DNA from: an uncultured Dehalococcoidia bacterium
Lineage (GTDB): Bacteria > Chloroflexota > Dehalococcoidia > Lucifugimonadales > Lucifugimonadaceae
Direction of reading: 5' to 3'
Length of the DNA stretch: 64,000 bases
Assembly (NCBI GenBank): GCA_951812795.1
Contig: OX638325.1
Span: 682,001-746,000, forward strand
Numbering within the stretch: position 1 is the first letter of the stretch; each line of letters opens with the position of its first letter. The notes under the pieces were generated by a model. That model was given only the letters and a program-made list of their open reading frames with translations, made no database searches and was not told the origin of the DNA. The translations under genes and the position numbers were made by a program. This document shows positions 1 to 7,795 of the stretch, in pieces.

Positions 1-400
1 GAGTGGGAGTGAACGTGGGTGTGGCCGTCGGGGTCGGTGTATGCGTTGCCGTGGCGGTATGAATCGGCGTGAACGTGGCCGTCGGCGTCGGAGTTGGTGT
101 CAACGTAGGCGTGGCGGTCGGTGTCGGCGTACGTGTAGCCGTGGCGGTATGAGTTGGCGTGAACGTGGCCGTCGATGTGGGAGTATTGGTCGATGTCGGG
201 GTGAACGTAGGTGTGGCGGTCGGCGTAGCCGTAGGGGCCAGAGTCGCGGTCGGAGCGACAGTCGGACTTGGTTCCGGTGTCGGCGTCGGAGGAACGGTGG
301 GCGAAGCAGTCGCCGTTGCGGTTACGGTAACCGCAGGTGTAGGGTCATCCGAAGTGCAAGCCGAAACAAAAGCCGCCGTCACGCTGGCAAGGACAGTCAT
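1..400 (-). CDS. Thr/Pro-rich lipoprotein, 5' part only (runs off left edge)
   Basis: The reading frame opens with ATG at 400-398 and stays open to the window edge. The first 15 residues form a short hydrophobic stretch ending in a lipobox-like V-S-A-C, so Cys15 would be the lipidated residue of an exported lipoprotein. From there about 115 residues are almost only Thr, Pro and Ala in TPTATPT-like units, with recurring ATFTPT blocks roughly every 20-30 residues. Such stretches are usually extended linkers between the membrane anchor and a surface domain; that domain lies outside the window. An in-frame upstream extension without a good start (back to a stop near 445) could lengthen the hydrophobic segment. 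The function is unknown. The gene at the right edge of the window has the same linker style. Confidence 0.7.
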   Translation of the reverse strand, partial: MTVLASVTAAFVSACTSDDPTPAVTVTATATASPTVPPTPTPEPSPTVAPTATLAPTATPTATPTFTPTSTNTPTSTATFTPTHTATATRTPTPTATPTLTPTPTPTATFTPIHTATATHTPTPTATPTFTPT

Positions 401-583
401 CGCATACCGCTTGACGATTAGAAGCGTCAAGACAATCAGTTCATCCTAGAGCACTGACCTTAGTCGCGTCGATATATCGCGGTTCAATCCCACCGCGCGC
501 TAGACTCGAACCCGCGCGGTCAACCACTGTCACTGGTCGCGTATCCTTATCTCACGCTTCTACTCCCTTAACCAAGCCAAGCA

Positions 584-1840
584 TTGATCCTCCTGTCCAT
601 AGCCGCGAGGCCGATCCACGCCACCCGGCGCATCTACCGCGGCTACGTCGTCGCCCTTCTCGTGTTCCTCTCTACCGGACTGTCGATCGGCATGACGCAA
701 TACGCGTTCGGCGAGTTCGCGGGGCCGCTGCAAGCTCGCTACGGCTGGAACCAAACCGAACTCAATCTCTCCCTCACCTTCGCCTTCATTTCAGGAATCC
801 TCGCTCCTGTCATCGGATATTGGACCGATCGCTTCGGCGTGCGACCCGTCATGTTCGTATCCCTCGTCTTAATCGCCACCGGCTTTACGCTCCGACCGTT
901 CATCACCGAACTCTGGCACTGGTACACCCTCTCCGCACTCGTCTACGCCGGCTTCCCCGGCGCAACCGTCCTTCCCGCAGGCAAGATGGTCGGACTCTGG
1001 TTCCCGAACTCGATGGGACGCATGACCGGCGTCGTGGTTTCTGGCAACAACTTCGGCGGCATGACCATGCCTCCACTCGCCGCGACCATCATCGCTCTGT
1101 TCAATTGGGAATTGGCGTACATAACCTTCGCCGTCATCATGGTCGGCCTCGCCATTGCCGTTATGATCTTCATGCGCGAGAAACCCCGTGACGTCGAAGT
1201 AGAGATGCGCCGGACCCACCGCCCGCGGCCGTCTACGAGCGCCGCCGCGGCCCGCGCCGGCATGTCCGTGAAACAAGCCGTCAAGACATGGGCTTTTTGG
1301 CTCACTCTCGTCGGACTCGTAGCGGCAACTTTCACCTACCAAGGCGTATTGACTCAGCTCCGACAACACTTTGGCGAGAACGGTTTTGCTCCAGCGGCAG
1401 CCACATCGGCAGTGACCTTCATCGCCACGATGGGAATCGTATCCAAGCTTGCCTTTGGACGCGCCAGCGAACGCTTCAGCGCCCGGAAGATGACTGTCTT
1501 GAGCACCGCATTCCAAGCCGTTGGCGTCGGGTTGATGATCCTCCCATTCGGCGGCATCCCGCTCATCGTCGTCGGGGTCTTCGTCTACAGTCTCGGATTC
1601 GGAGGGTTAGGGGCGTTGATTGTTTTGGTGGTTCAGCAGACGTTCGGGTTGAGGGAGTACGCGAGTTTGATGGGCTTGTATCAGTTTGCGCAAATTGTTT
1701 CGATTGCTGGCGGGCCGGTGCTGGCGGGGCGAGTGCACGACGACACCCAGAGTTTCGACTTGGCGTTTGCGACTATTGTCGGAATTTTTGTATTTGGAAT
1801 GATTACGCTCTGGTTGGCGCGTCAGCCGAAGTGGGAGTAG
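584..1840 (+). CDS. Major facilitator superfamily transporter
   Basis: A 418-residue polytopic membrane protein with about twelve hydrophobic segments. A cytoplasmic central loop (residues ~195-225, Arg-rich) splits it into two halves, as in MFS carriers. After the second helix comes the DRFGVRP loop, the MFS-typical D-R-x-G-x-R signature. The overall look is closest to the oxalate/formate or monocarboxylate antiporter branch, so an organic-acid substrate is plausible but not shown. The start is a TTG; no upstream ATG fits. The gene converges on the sugar-kinase/dehydratase pair, ending one base before the kinase stop codon, which suggests but does not prove a shared role in sugar-acid use. 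Confidence 0.8.
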   Translation: MILLSIAARPIHATRRIYRGYVVALLVFLSTGLSIGMTQYAFGEFAGPLQARYGWNQTELNLSLTFAFISGILAPVIGYWTDRFGVRPVMFVSLVLIATGFTLRPFITELWHWYTLSALVYAGFPGATVLPAGKMVGLWFPNSMGRMTGVVVSGNNFGGMTMPPLAATIIALFNWELAYITFAVIMVGLAIAVMIFMREKPRDVEVEMRRTHRPRPSTSAAAARAGMSVKQAVKTWAFWLTLVGLVAATFTYQGVLTQLRQHFGENGFAPAAATSAVTFIATMGIVSKLAFGRASERFSARKMTVLSTAFQAVGVGLMILPFGGIPLIVVGVFVYSLGFGGLGALIVLVVQQTFGLREYASLMGLYQFAQIVSIAGGPVLAGRVHDDTQSFDLAFATIVGIFVFGMITLWLARQPKWE

Positions 1841-1841
1841 A

Positions 1842-3335
1842 TCATCGGTCAATCATGGCTGAATAAAGATCGGCCTGTCTATCGATCGCTGCGCGGTAGG
1901 TCTTTCGGAACTCTTCCCGCGGGTAGTAGACGTTGGCGATTTCCGGCATCAAGTCGGCTAGACTTTTCCATTCACCGATGGCATTGAGCGCCAAAATCGC
2001 CGCACCGCGGCTGGTTGCCTGCTCTTCCGCCGGGACGTGGACTTCGCCTTGCAAAACATCGGCCATTGTCTGGAGCCACCAAGAGGAGTTGGTCATGGCT
2101 CCTCCGCCGGCGATGAATACGCGGTCTTTGGTCATTTCGCCTTGAAGGAGGTCGGCGACTAAGGAAAAGCGATAGGCGACAGATTCCATCAGCGCTTGGA
2201 GAATGTCGAGGCCGGAGGTGGAGACGCGGACGCCGTTGAATACGCCGCTGGCGTTTGTTGACCAACCGACAGCTCTTTCACCGGCGATAAACGGTAGGAC
2301 GGTCAGGCCATGTCCGTCGGGAGTTGCATCAGCGAGGTTTTCGTTCAGCTTTTCGAGAGGCGGGAGATTTAGGTTGTTGACCGCCCATTCAACTACGTTG
2401 CCACCTTCGCTGAATGCGCCACCCAGTAAGGTGTGATCGCCGCGGAGGATATATCCCCAAAGTCCTTTGGGCACGGATGGAGGCGGATTGTCGCCGGGAT
2501 GGTCAACGACGAGGCGCATGGCACCCGTGGTGCCGACGGTTAGGGCTACGTTGCGGCGATCGGTGCATCCGGAACCGATGTTTACGGCTGCTCCATCGCC
2601 AACGGCGAGGAAGAACGGGACCTCTGCGAGTTGGGGCCATCGGAGGGTGTAGACGGGGCAGAGACCGGTTTGCGGTTGGTTGTACGGTGCAAGTGTTGGA
2701 AGGTTAGATGCTTTGAGATCGATGGCGTCGAGGAGTTTCGTGTCCCAGTCGAGGGTGTGACGGTTCAATAGGCCGCTCCAGGCGGAGACGCTGTAACTGG
2801 CGGGAATGTTGGTGGATCCGAACCACCGCGTGAAGAGGAACGTCGTGATGTCGGTCCATCTCGCGATGCGCTCGGCGGTTTCGGGTTCGGTGCGTCGAAA
2901 CCAGAGGACGCGACCGGGAACGTAGGAGGTGTGCTGCATGACGCCAGTTCGTTGGTAGGCGGCATCGACATCGATGTTGCACTGAAGGTTGTCGACGTCT
3001 TGTGCGGATCGGGTATCGGCGTAGGTAAAGACCGGTGTGATCGGGTTGTGTCGATTGTCGACGCCAAGGATGGTGCTTGCCATGGCGTCGAAGCCTACGG
3101 CGGCGATGTGGTCGGCCTCTTCGCCAGCGAGTTGCAAGGTGCGATCGATGGCAGCTTCGGTAGCGTGTTGGATTTTCGTAGCGTCTTCTTCGTGGGTTCC
3201 GTCAACGGCGGTGCGTTGTTGGTGCTGAATCGATGCTTGAGTGTGCAGGAGGGCGCGCGCTTCGGTGTCGTAGAGTCCGGCTTTGACGGCGGAACTGCCG
3301 ATGTCAACGGCGAGTATGTACGGAGTTGGGCGCAC
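1842..3335 (-). CDS. FGGY-family carbohydrate kinase (gluconokinase/xylulokinase-like)
   Basis: A 497-residue kinase that would phosphorylate a sugar or sugar acid with ATP. The N-terminal phosphate-binding segment reads LAVDIGSSAVKAGLYD (residues 8-23). A second phosphate loop VGTTGAMR and the C-terminal FGGY signature region FIAGGGAMTNSSWW followed by EQATSRGAA are all present, and the length is normal. The start is GTG at 3335-3333, two bases after the stop of the upstream dehydratase gene, so the two are surely co-transcribed. The likely logic is a dehydratase yielding a keto-deoxy acid or related sugar that this enzyme phosphorylates. The exact substrate cannot be read from sequence. Confidence 0.85.
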   Translation of the reverse strand: MRPTPYILAVDIGSSAVKAGLYDTEARALLHTQASIQHQQRTAVDGTHEEDATKIQHATEAAIDRTLQLAGEEADHIAAVGFDAMASTILGVDNRHNPITPVFTYADTRSAQDVDNLQCNIDVDAAYQRTGVMQHTSYVPGRVLWFRRTEPETAERIARWTDITTFLFTRWFGSTNIPASYSVSAWSGLLNRHTLDWDTKLLDAIDLKASNLPTLAPYNQPQTGLCPVYTLRWPQLAEVPFFLAVGDGAAVNIGSGCTDRRNVALTVGTTGAMRLVVDHPGDNPPPSVPKGLWGYILRGDHTLLGGAFSEGGNVVEWAVNNLNLPPLEKLNENLADATPDGHGLTVLPFIAGERAVGWSTNASGVFNGVRVSTSGLDILQALMESVAYRFSLVADLLQGEMTKDRVFIAGGGAMTNSSWWLQTMADVLQGEVHVPAEEQATSRGAAILALNAIGEWKSLADLMPEIANVYYPREEFRKTYRAAIDRQADLYSAMIDR

Positions 3336-3337
3336 GT

Positions 3338-4510
3338 CTAGCGGCTGGTGAAGGCGTAGGTTTCAAGGGCGTCTTCATCGACTTCAACGCCTAGGCCCGG
3401 TTTGTCGGTGACTTTGTAGTAGCCGTTTTCAGGTTCGTAAGGGTGTTTTAGGATGCGGCTCTTGATTGCGTTGGCGTGGTGCGAGTGCTCCATGATCATG
3501 AAGTTGGGGCACGATGCTGAAAATTCGACGGTTGATGCGACGGATAGGATGCCGCCACCACCGACGTGGGGTGCGACGGGTATGTTGTAGGTGTCGGCGA
3601 GGGTTGCGATGCGGTGTCCTTCGGTGATGCCGGTGCGACCGATGTCGTGCATGAGGATGTCATAAGCCCGACGCTCGAACTGCTCTCGCATTTCGTATCT
3701 GGTGCGTGTCCACTCCCCTATTGCGACGGCCATGTCTAGGGCGCGGGTGATTTCGGATTGACCGGGAATGTCATCGGAGACGGTTGGCGACTCTAGCCAT
3801 GTGAAGCCGAGCTTTTCGAGTTCGCGTCCCAGCAGGATGGAGTTTGCGACAGTTTGTCGCATGTGGGTATCGACCATGAGCATGATTTTTGGGCCGACGC
3901 GTTTTCTCACCGCTCGTGCGATATCCGCGACGCCGTCGACGTCTAAGAGGAGGTGGAGCTTGAATGCCTTGTATCCATATTCGAGATGTTCCTCGGCGGT
4001 GTCGGCGACTTTTTCGGGGTCGGTTCCACCCATTCCGGCGTAGAGTAGAATTTCGTCGCGATATCTGCCTCCGGCGATTTTGTGGACCGGTTTTCCAATC
4101 GCCTTGCCGACGATGTCCCACAACGCGATGTCGGTTCCACCGATGGCATCGATGTAGAAGCCGGTGGGGTGACCTCGTTCTCGCATTGCGCCGTAGTTTC
4201 GAGTCCAGATGGCTTCGATATCGAAGGGGTCGCGGCCCATGACGAGGGGACGGACGAGATCGTTAACTATGGTTTTGGTGGTGTTTGGGGAGACTGGTGA
4301 TTGCGCTTCGCCCCAACCGACTATTCCGGTGTCGGTCTCGATACGTATGACGGTCGTTTCGTGATGGTGGGAGTAGATGGATGTGAATGCGGAGCGGTCG
4401 ACGTAGTAGTCCCCGAATTCGATTGTGGGGGGACGTGTTGAGCCTTCGGATTTTTCATCGGCGCGGGTGTCGATGCGAATTGGGTAGGCTCGGATGTCGA
4501 CTATCTTCAT
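3338..4510 (-). CDS. Mandelate racemase/muconate lactonizing enzyme family (sugar-acid dehydratase-like)
   Basis: A 390-residue enolase-superfamily enzyme, normally a Mg-dependent dehydratase or racemase of a sugar acid. Three metal ligands fit D214 (LMVDTH), E240 (WLESP) and E266 (AIGEW). The His-Asp dyad fits H315 (APHVGGGG) with D289 (MHDIGRTG). The second-strand base motif is K184-L-H186 (FKLH) rather than the common K-x-K, which suggests that Lys184 remains but its partner is changed. The first gene of a two-gene operon with the FGGY kinase. Paralogue-rich enolase-superfamily sets are known in SAR202 Chloroflexota, so the exact substrate is open. Confidence 0.88.
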   Translation of the reverse strand: MKIVDIRAYPIRIDTRADEKSEGSTRPPTIEFGDYYVDRSAFTSIYSHHHETTVIRIETDTGIVGWGEAQSPVSPNTTKTIVNDLVRPLVMGRDPFDIEAIWTRNYGAMRERGHPTGFYIDAIGGTDIALWDIVGKAIGKPVHKIAGGRYRDEILLYAGMGGTDPEKVADTAEEHLEYGYKAFKLHLLLDVDGVADIARAVRKRVGPKIMLMVDTHMRQTVANSILLGRELEKLGFTWLESPTVSDDIPGQSEITRALDMAVAIGEWTRTRYEMREQFERRAYDILMHDIGRTGITEGHRIATLADTYNIPVAPHVGGGGILSVASTVEFSASCPNFMIMEHSHHANAIKSRILKHPYEPENGYYKVTDKPGLGVEVDEDALETYAFTSR

Positions 4511-4615
4511 TGCACGGCTCGCTAGTTTGAGTGTTGAATCTCATTGCATGGTAGCCGATATTGCGGGTCGGCACTAAGGTGTGCGCCTCTGGGTGGTTGC
4601 TGGGGTTGGCGGATT

Positions 4616-4647
4616 TTGGCAGGAGTGTTCTTTCGGGCGTGTAGAAT
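4616..4647 (+). promoter_or_regulatory. Possible sigma-70-type promoter for the rplI-dnaB operon
   Basis: TTGGCA at 4616-4621 and TAGAAT at 4642-4647 resemble -35 and -10 boxes. The spacer is 20 bases, longer than ideal; using TGTAGA at 4640 gives 18. It lies 75 bases before the L9 start in the only sizeable gap upstream of the operon. Confidence 0.3.
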
Positions 4648-4722
4648 CTAGTGAAAGCGCTTGAAAGACGTGCGTAAACCCGAGATTTGCGGTCGCACGA
4701 ACATTGAACTGAGATTCCCCAC

Positions 4723-5499
4723 ATGAAGGTCCTATTCCTTGAAGATGCCCTGCCGACCGCACGAGCCGGTGACATCCGCGACGTAAAGAATGGCTTTGCC
4801 CGCAACTATCTGATACCGCGAGGCGTGGCAGTACTTGCGACGGAGCATCAGCTCCGGCGCGCTGAGAAGCTGCGTGCCGAAGCTGAGGAGCGGCGGTTGC
4901 GTGAACTCAACGAGTGGCGAGACATTGCCAAAGAACTCGCTGAAAACCCGGTCGAGTTAACCGTGAGAACCGGCCCCACGGGTCGTCTATACGGTTCGGT
5001 TACCAGCGCGATGATTGCGGCTCGACTCACCGAACTTACCGGCAGGCAGATCGAACGCAAACGCGTGCGGATGCAAGAACAGATCAGGATGGTTGGTTCA
5101 TACCCGTTGCCGGTTCGTTTCATGGATGAGATTGATGCCACGATTACGTTAAGCGTCATTTCAGACGACATTTTGGAAGGCGAGGAAGAGGAAACGACGA
5201 CCGATCAATACGCCGTCACCGACGAGATATTGGCGAGCGGCGAGATCGACATGCATGGCTGGGAAGAGCCGCAAGCCGTCGATGCGCTCGGCCTAATCGC
5301 CGGGCGGATTTTGGCTCGCAACATTTCGCAATTCAGGATCATTCATGGTAAAGGCGAGGGCACTCTTCGACAGGCGGTTCGCGATCGTTTGAACGCGATG
5401 AAGACTGAAGGCACCGTCATAATCTGGGGTCCGGGTCGAACTGATGGGGATACCGACGCCGACAGCCTAGAAGCTGTCTCTTGGTTCACCGTTAGCTGA
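4723..5499 (+). CDS. rplI: Ribosomal protein bL9 fused to a C-terminal Smr nuclease domain
   Basis: A 258-residue protein, where bL9 is normally about 150. Residues 1-48 are the rRNA-binding L9 N-domain (MKVLFLEDA, then the DVKNGFARNYLIPRGVA signature at 20-36). Residues ~45-75 are the charged linker helix and ~76-147 the C-domain (GRLYGSVTSAMIA). An acidic linker follows (148-170, EGEEEE). Residues ~172-230 are an Smr domain with D176-M-H178-G, the family's D-x-H motif, and the H208-G-K-G-E-G-T-L-R-Q-A-V block. Smr domains of SmrB and MutS2 cut mRNA or act at collided ribosomes, and the key residues are kept. The frame is continuous, so this is a true fusion, not two overlapping genes. It heads the operon with dnaB, the usual rplI neighbour. 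Confidence 0.92.
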   Translation: MKVLFLEDALPTARAGDIRDVKNGFARNYLIPRGVAVLATEHQLRRAEKLRAEAEERRLRELNEWRDIAKELAENPVELTVRTGPTGRLYGSVTSAMIAARLTELTGRQIERKRVRMQEQIRMVGSYPLPVRFMDEIDATITLSVISDDILEGEEEETTTDQYAVTDEILASGEIDMHGWEEPQAVDALGLIAGRILARNISQFRIIHGKGEGTLRQAVRDRLNAMKTEGTVIIWGPGRTDGDTDADSLEAVSWFTVS

Positions 5500-5560
5500 C
5501 GCTTCTGGACGTTTCTAAGCGCGTCCGACGCATCGCCAATAGTGTCGTTTTCTCTTCCGG

Positions 5561-5587
5561 AATCGGCGCGCAATGTGCCGATTTTGG
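5561..5587 (+). terminator. Hairpin between rplI and dnaB, possible attenuator/terminator
   Basis: AATCGGC (5561-5567) pairs with GCCGATT (5577-5583), extendable by wobble pairs to about ten, with a short CAA loop; only a brief T run (ATTTT) follows. It could lower read-through between the L9 and helicase genes. The weak U-tract makes a full terminator doubtful. Confidence 0.35.
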
Positions 5588-5658
5588 GGGTAGGATTCGA
5601 TTCACAGTAGTTGAACCTCGAGAGTCCTCCCAGCAGATTTCCTGAACTAAACAGCCGA

Positions 5659-7050
5659 ATGCAAGAACCGACAACCCTAACCCCGAACGGAAGCCCGCCA
5701 GCAAATCTCGAAGCTGAGACTTCGATAATCGGATCGCTGTTAATCGACGGCGGATCGATCCTCCGGGTGGTCCAAGACCTAAGACCGGAACACTTTTACG
5801 GGGAGCACAATCGGGAGATCTACGCGGCCTGTTGTGAACTGTTCGGCGAATCGACCGGCATCGACCAGGAAACGGTTCGCAACCGTCTGAACTCCAAAGG
5901 CATCCTCGAAGACGTCGGCGGCGACGCATATCTCAGCGCAGCGGTGGCACATACGCCACACGCAGTTCACATCGCCGATTACGGCAAGATAGTGCGAGCG
6001 GCGTTTATGCTTCGCCGGATCGGTGACGTGGGTTTGGGGATCCACGAGATCGGCTCCGACCTTGCCAACATCAAGGATGTCGACACGGCGCTAAGACAAG
6101 CCGAGCAATTGATATTTGAGGTCGGACGCGAGCACGACTCCGCCGACTTTGTACCGATCAGAGATGCACGTTCGATCACCGAGTTTTTTGATCCTCCGGC
6201 ACCCGACAGCATTGACGGTTCGAATCAACCAATCGCAACGGGTTTCCAATCGCTCGATCAAGTGCTCGGTGGTTTTCACCGTTCAGACATGATCGTCCTT
6301 GCGGCTCGGCCTGGTTTCGGAAAATCTACCTTGGCATTGAATGTCGGTCTCAATGCTGCAAAAGATGGTATGACTGTCGGTATTTTCAGTCTTGAGATGG
6401 GTATCGACCAAGTGGCTCATCGAATGGCGGCGGCCCACGCCCACATCAACATCCAGAACATCCGCAACGACCACTTGACGCCGCCGGAACGCGACCGTCT
6501 CAGTGACGCCTACGGTTATCTGAGCGACATGCGCATTTATGTGGACGATGCGGCGTTGCAGACGGCGAGCGGACTTAGTGCCAAGGCGAGACGTCTGAAG
6601 TTGCAAACCGGTTTGGACTTCCTGATCGTCGACTACATGCAGTTGATCAGCGGGTCATCTTCTGGTCGAGAGGCGAATCGAGTGCAGGAAGTGAGTGAGA
6701 TTTCCCGGCATCTCAAAGCGATAGCGCGGGACTTGAACATACCGGTTCTTGCAGTCTCCCAGCTAAACCGCGCCGTCGAACAGCGATCTTCTCACGAGCC
6801 GAAGTTGGCTGACCTACGGGAATCGGGTTCGATCGAACAGGACGCTGACGTGGTGATGTTTATCCACAGGAACGATAAAAACATGTCGGAGGACGAGTGG
6901 AACCGACGTAACCCGACGCAGGTGTTTCCGAGGGGGTTAACGGATATCATCATCGCGAAACATCGTCACGGCCCAACCTCGACAGTCGAGATGTCGGTGC
7001 GTGACGAGTGGGGATTGTTCTCGTCGGTCACTGAACCGGGCATGGATTGA
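5659..7050 (+). CDS. dnaB: Replicative DNA helicase DnaB
   Basis: A hexameric 5'-3' helicase that unwinds DNA at the replication fork. With the ATG at 5659 the protein has 463 residues. An N-terminal primase-interaction domain (PPANLEAETSIIGSLL... RNRL) is followed by the RecA-like ATPase domain with Walker A ARPGFGKST (about residues 215-224), Walker B LDFLIVDYMQL, and the downstream LAVSQLNRAVEQR and DLRESGSIEQDADVVMFIHR motifs, all canonical. An in-frame TTG at 5611 would add 16 residues that do not look like DnaB. It follows rplI, as in many bacteria, and precedes two genes for its own loading machinery. Confidence 0.97.
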   Translation: MQEPTTLTPNGSPPANLEAETSIIGSLLIDGGSILRVVQDLRPEHFYGEHNREIYAACCELFGESTGIDQETVRNRLNSKGILEDVGGDAYLSAAVAHTPHAVHIADYGKIVRAAFMLRRIGDVGLGIHEIGSDLANIKDVDTALRQAEQLIFEVGREHDSADFVPIRDARSITEFFDPPAPDSIDGSNQPIATGFQSLDQVLGGFHRSDMIVLAARPGFGKSTLALNVGLNAAKDGMTVGIFSLEMGIDQVAHRMAAAHAHINIQNIRNDHLTPPERDRLSDAYGYLSDMRIYVDDAALQTASGLSAKARRLKLQTGLDFLIVDYMQLISGSSSGREANRVQEVSEISRHLKAIARDLNIPVLAVSQLNRAVEQRSSHEPKLADLRESGSIEQDADVVMFIHRNDKNMSEDEWNRRNPTQVFPRGLTDIIIAKHRHGPTSTVEMSVRDEWGLFSSVTEPGMD

Positions 7051-7060
7051 AGGTCGGACG

Positions 7061-7795
7061 ATGACCATCCGACCGATCAATGGATTTCCATTGTCTGACG
7101 ACTATGCCGGGACGCGGGTTCCGAATGCGGTGTTGGGGCGGGTTCTTACAAGCATCGACGACGCGGATGTCATCAAGCTAGTACTGCGTGCGGTCTGGCT
7201 GCTGGAACGGCAGCGCGGATATCCGAGATACATCGCGGTCGAAGAACTCCAAAGAGACCGGGTGTTGTCGAACGTATTCGTTAACACTGTGGCGCAGGAA
7301 CGCGCGCTCGATACCGTCATCGAATATGGCGTGCTTGCTAAGGTAGTGATCAACGGCAATGTGTGTTTGATGCTCAACACCGAGTCGGCCCAGCGCGCGG
7401 CGATGGACGGGCCCATTGCATCTGCGGTTCTCGGGACGACGAACGCTGATGACGATTGGGACGCACCGCCGGCATCATCGATGCCATCCGATGCGTTTCG
7501 AGCGTACGAGGACAATATCGGCTTGCTATCGCCGATGATTCGTGAGAGCATCCTCGCGGCACTGGAAGATTTCACCGATGACGACATCACCCGCGCCATT
7601 AGAATCGCCGTTGAGAACGAGAGCCGAAGCTGGTCATTCGTCGCCGGCGTTTTGAGGCGCTGGTCAAGAGAAGGCATACCCGATGAGCGAACAGACGGAA
7701 AAACCGGAGGAGCAGACGACCGACGCGTTCCGGAGGCTGAGCTCCGAAAGTACTTGGAGGAGCAACGGAAACGGAGTCGCGCACGCGCCCAATAA
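7061..7795 (+). CDS. DnaD-like primosome / replication initiation protein
   Basis: A 244-residue protein starting ATG 10 bases after the dnaB stop. The C-terminal half (residues ~140-200) carries the DnaD/DnaB_2 domain: AYEDNIGLLSPMIRESI, then a helix ending in SWSFVAGVLRRW, which matches the family pattern E-x-N-I-G-x-(L) ... W-x-Y/F-(I/V)-x-x-(I/V)-L-x-x-W. The N-terminal part (VPNAVLGRVLTSIDDADVIKLVLRAVWLLERQ) would be the winged-helix region. In Firmicutes DnaD brings the helicase loader to DNA; here the neighbours are the helicase and a loader, so the same role is inferred. The last 113 bases overlap the start of the next gene in another frame. Confidence 0.82.
   Translation: MTIRPINGFPLSDDYAGTRVPNAVLGRVLTSIDDADVIKLVLRAVWLLERQRGYPRYIAVEELQRDRVLSNVFVNTVAQERALDTVIEYGVLAKVVINGNVCLMLNTESAQRAAMDGPIASAVLGTTNADDDWDAPPASSMPSDAFRAYEDNIGLLSPMIRESILAALEDFTDDDITRAIRIAVENESRSWSFVAGVLRRWSREGIPDERTDGKTGGADDRRVPEAELRKYLEEQRKRSRARAQ

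Noticed and set aside
1-300. CRISPR-like or satellite array
   Set aside because: The short repeats have no spacers and keep a coding frame of Thr/Pro units. No CRISPR array is seen anywhere in the window.
41-449. Arg-rich and Val/Gly-rich plus-strand frames
   Set aside because: They are antisense readings of the TPTATPT repeats of the minus-strand lipoprotein; neither has a binding site or family features.
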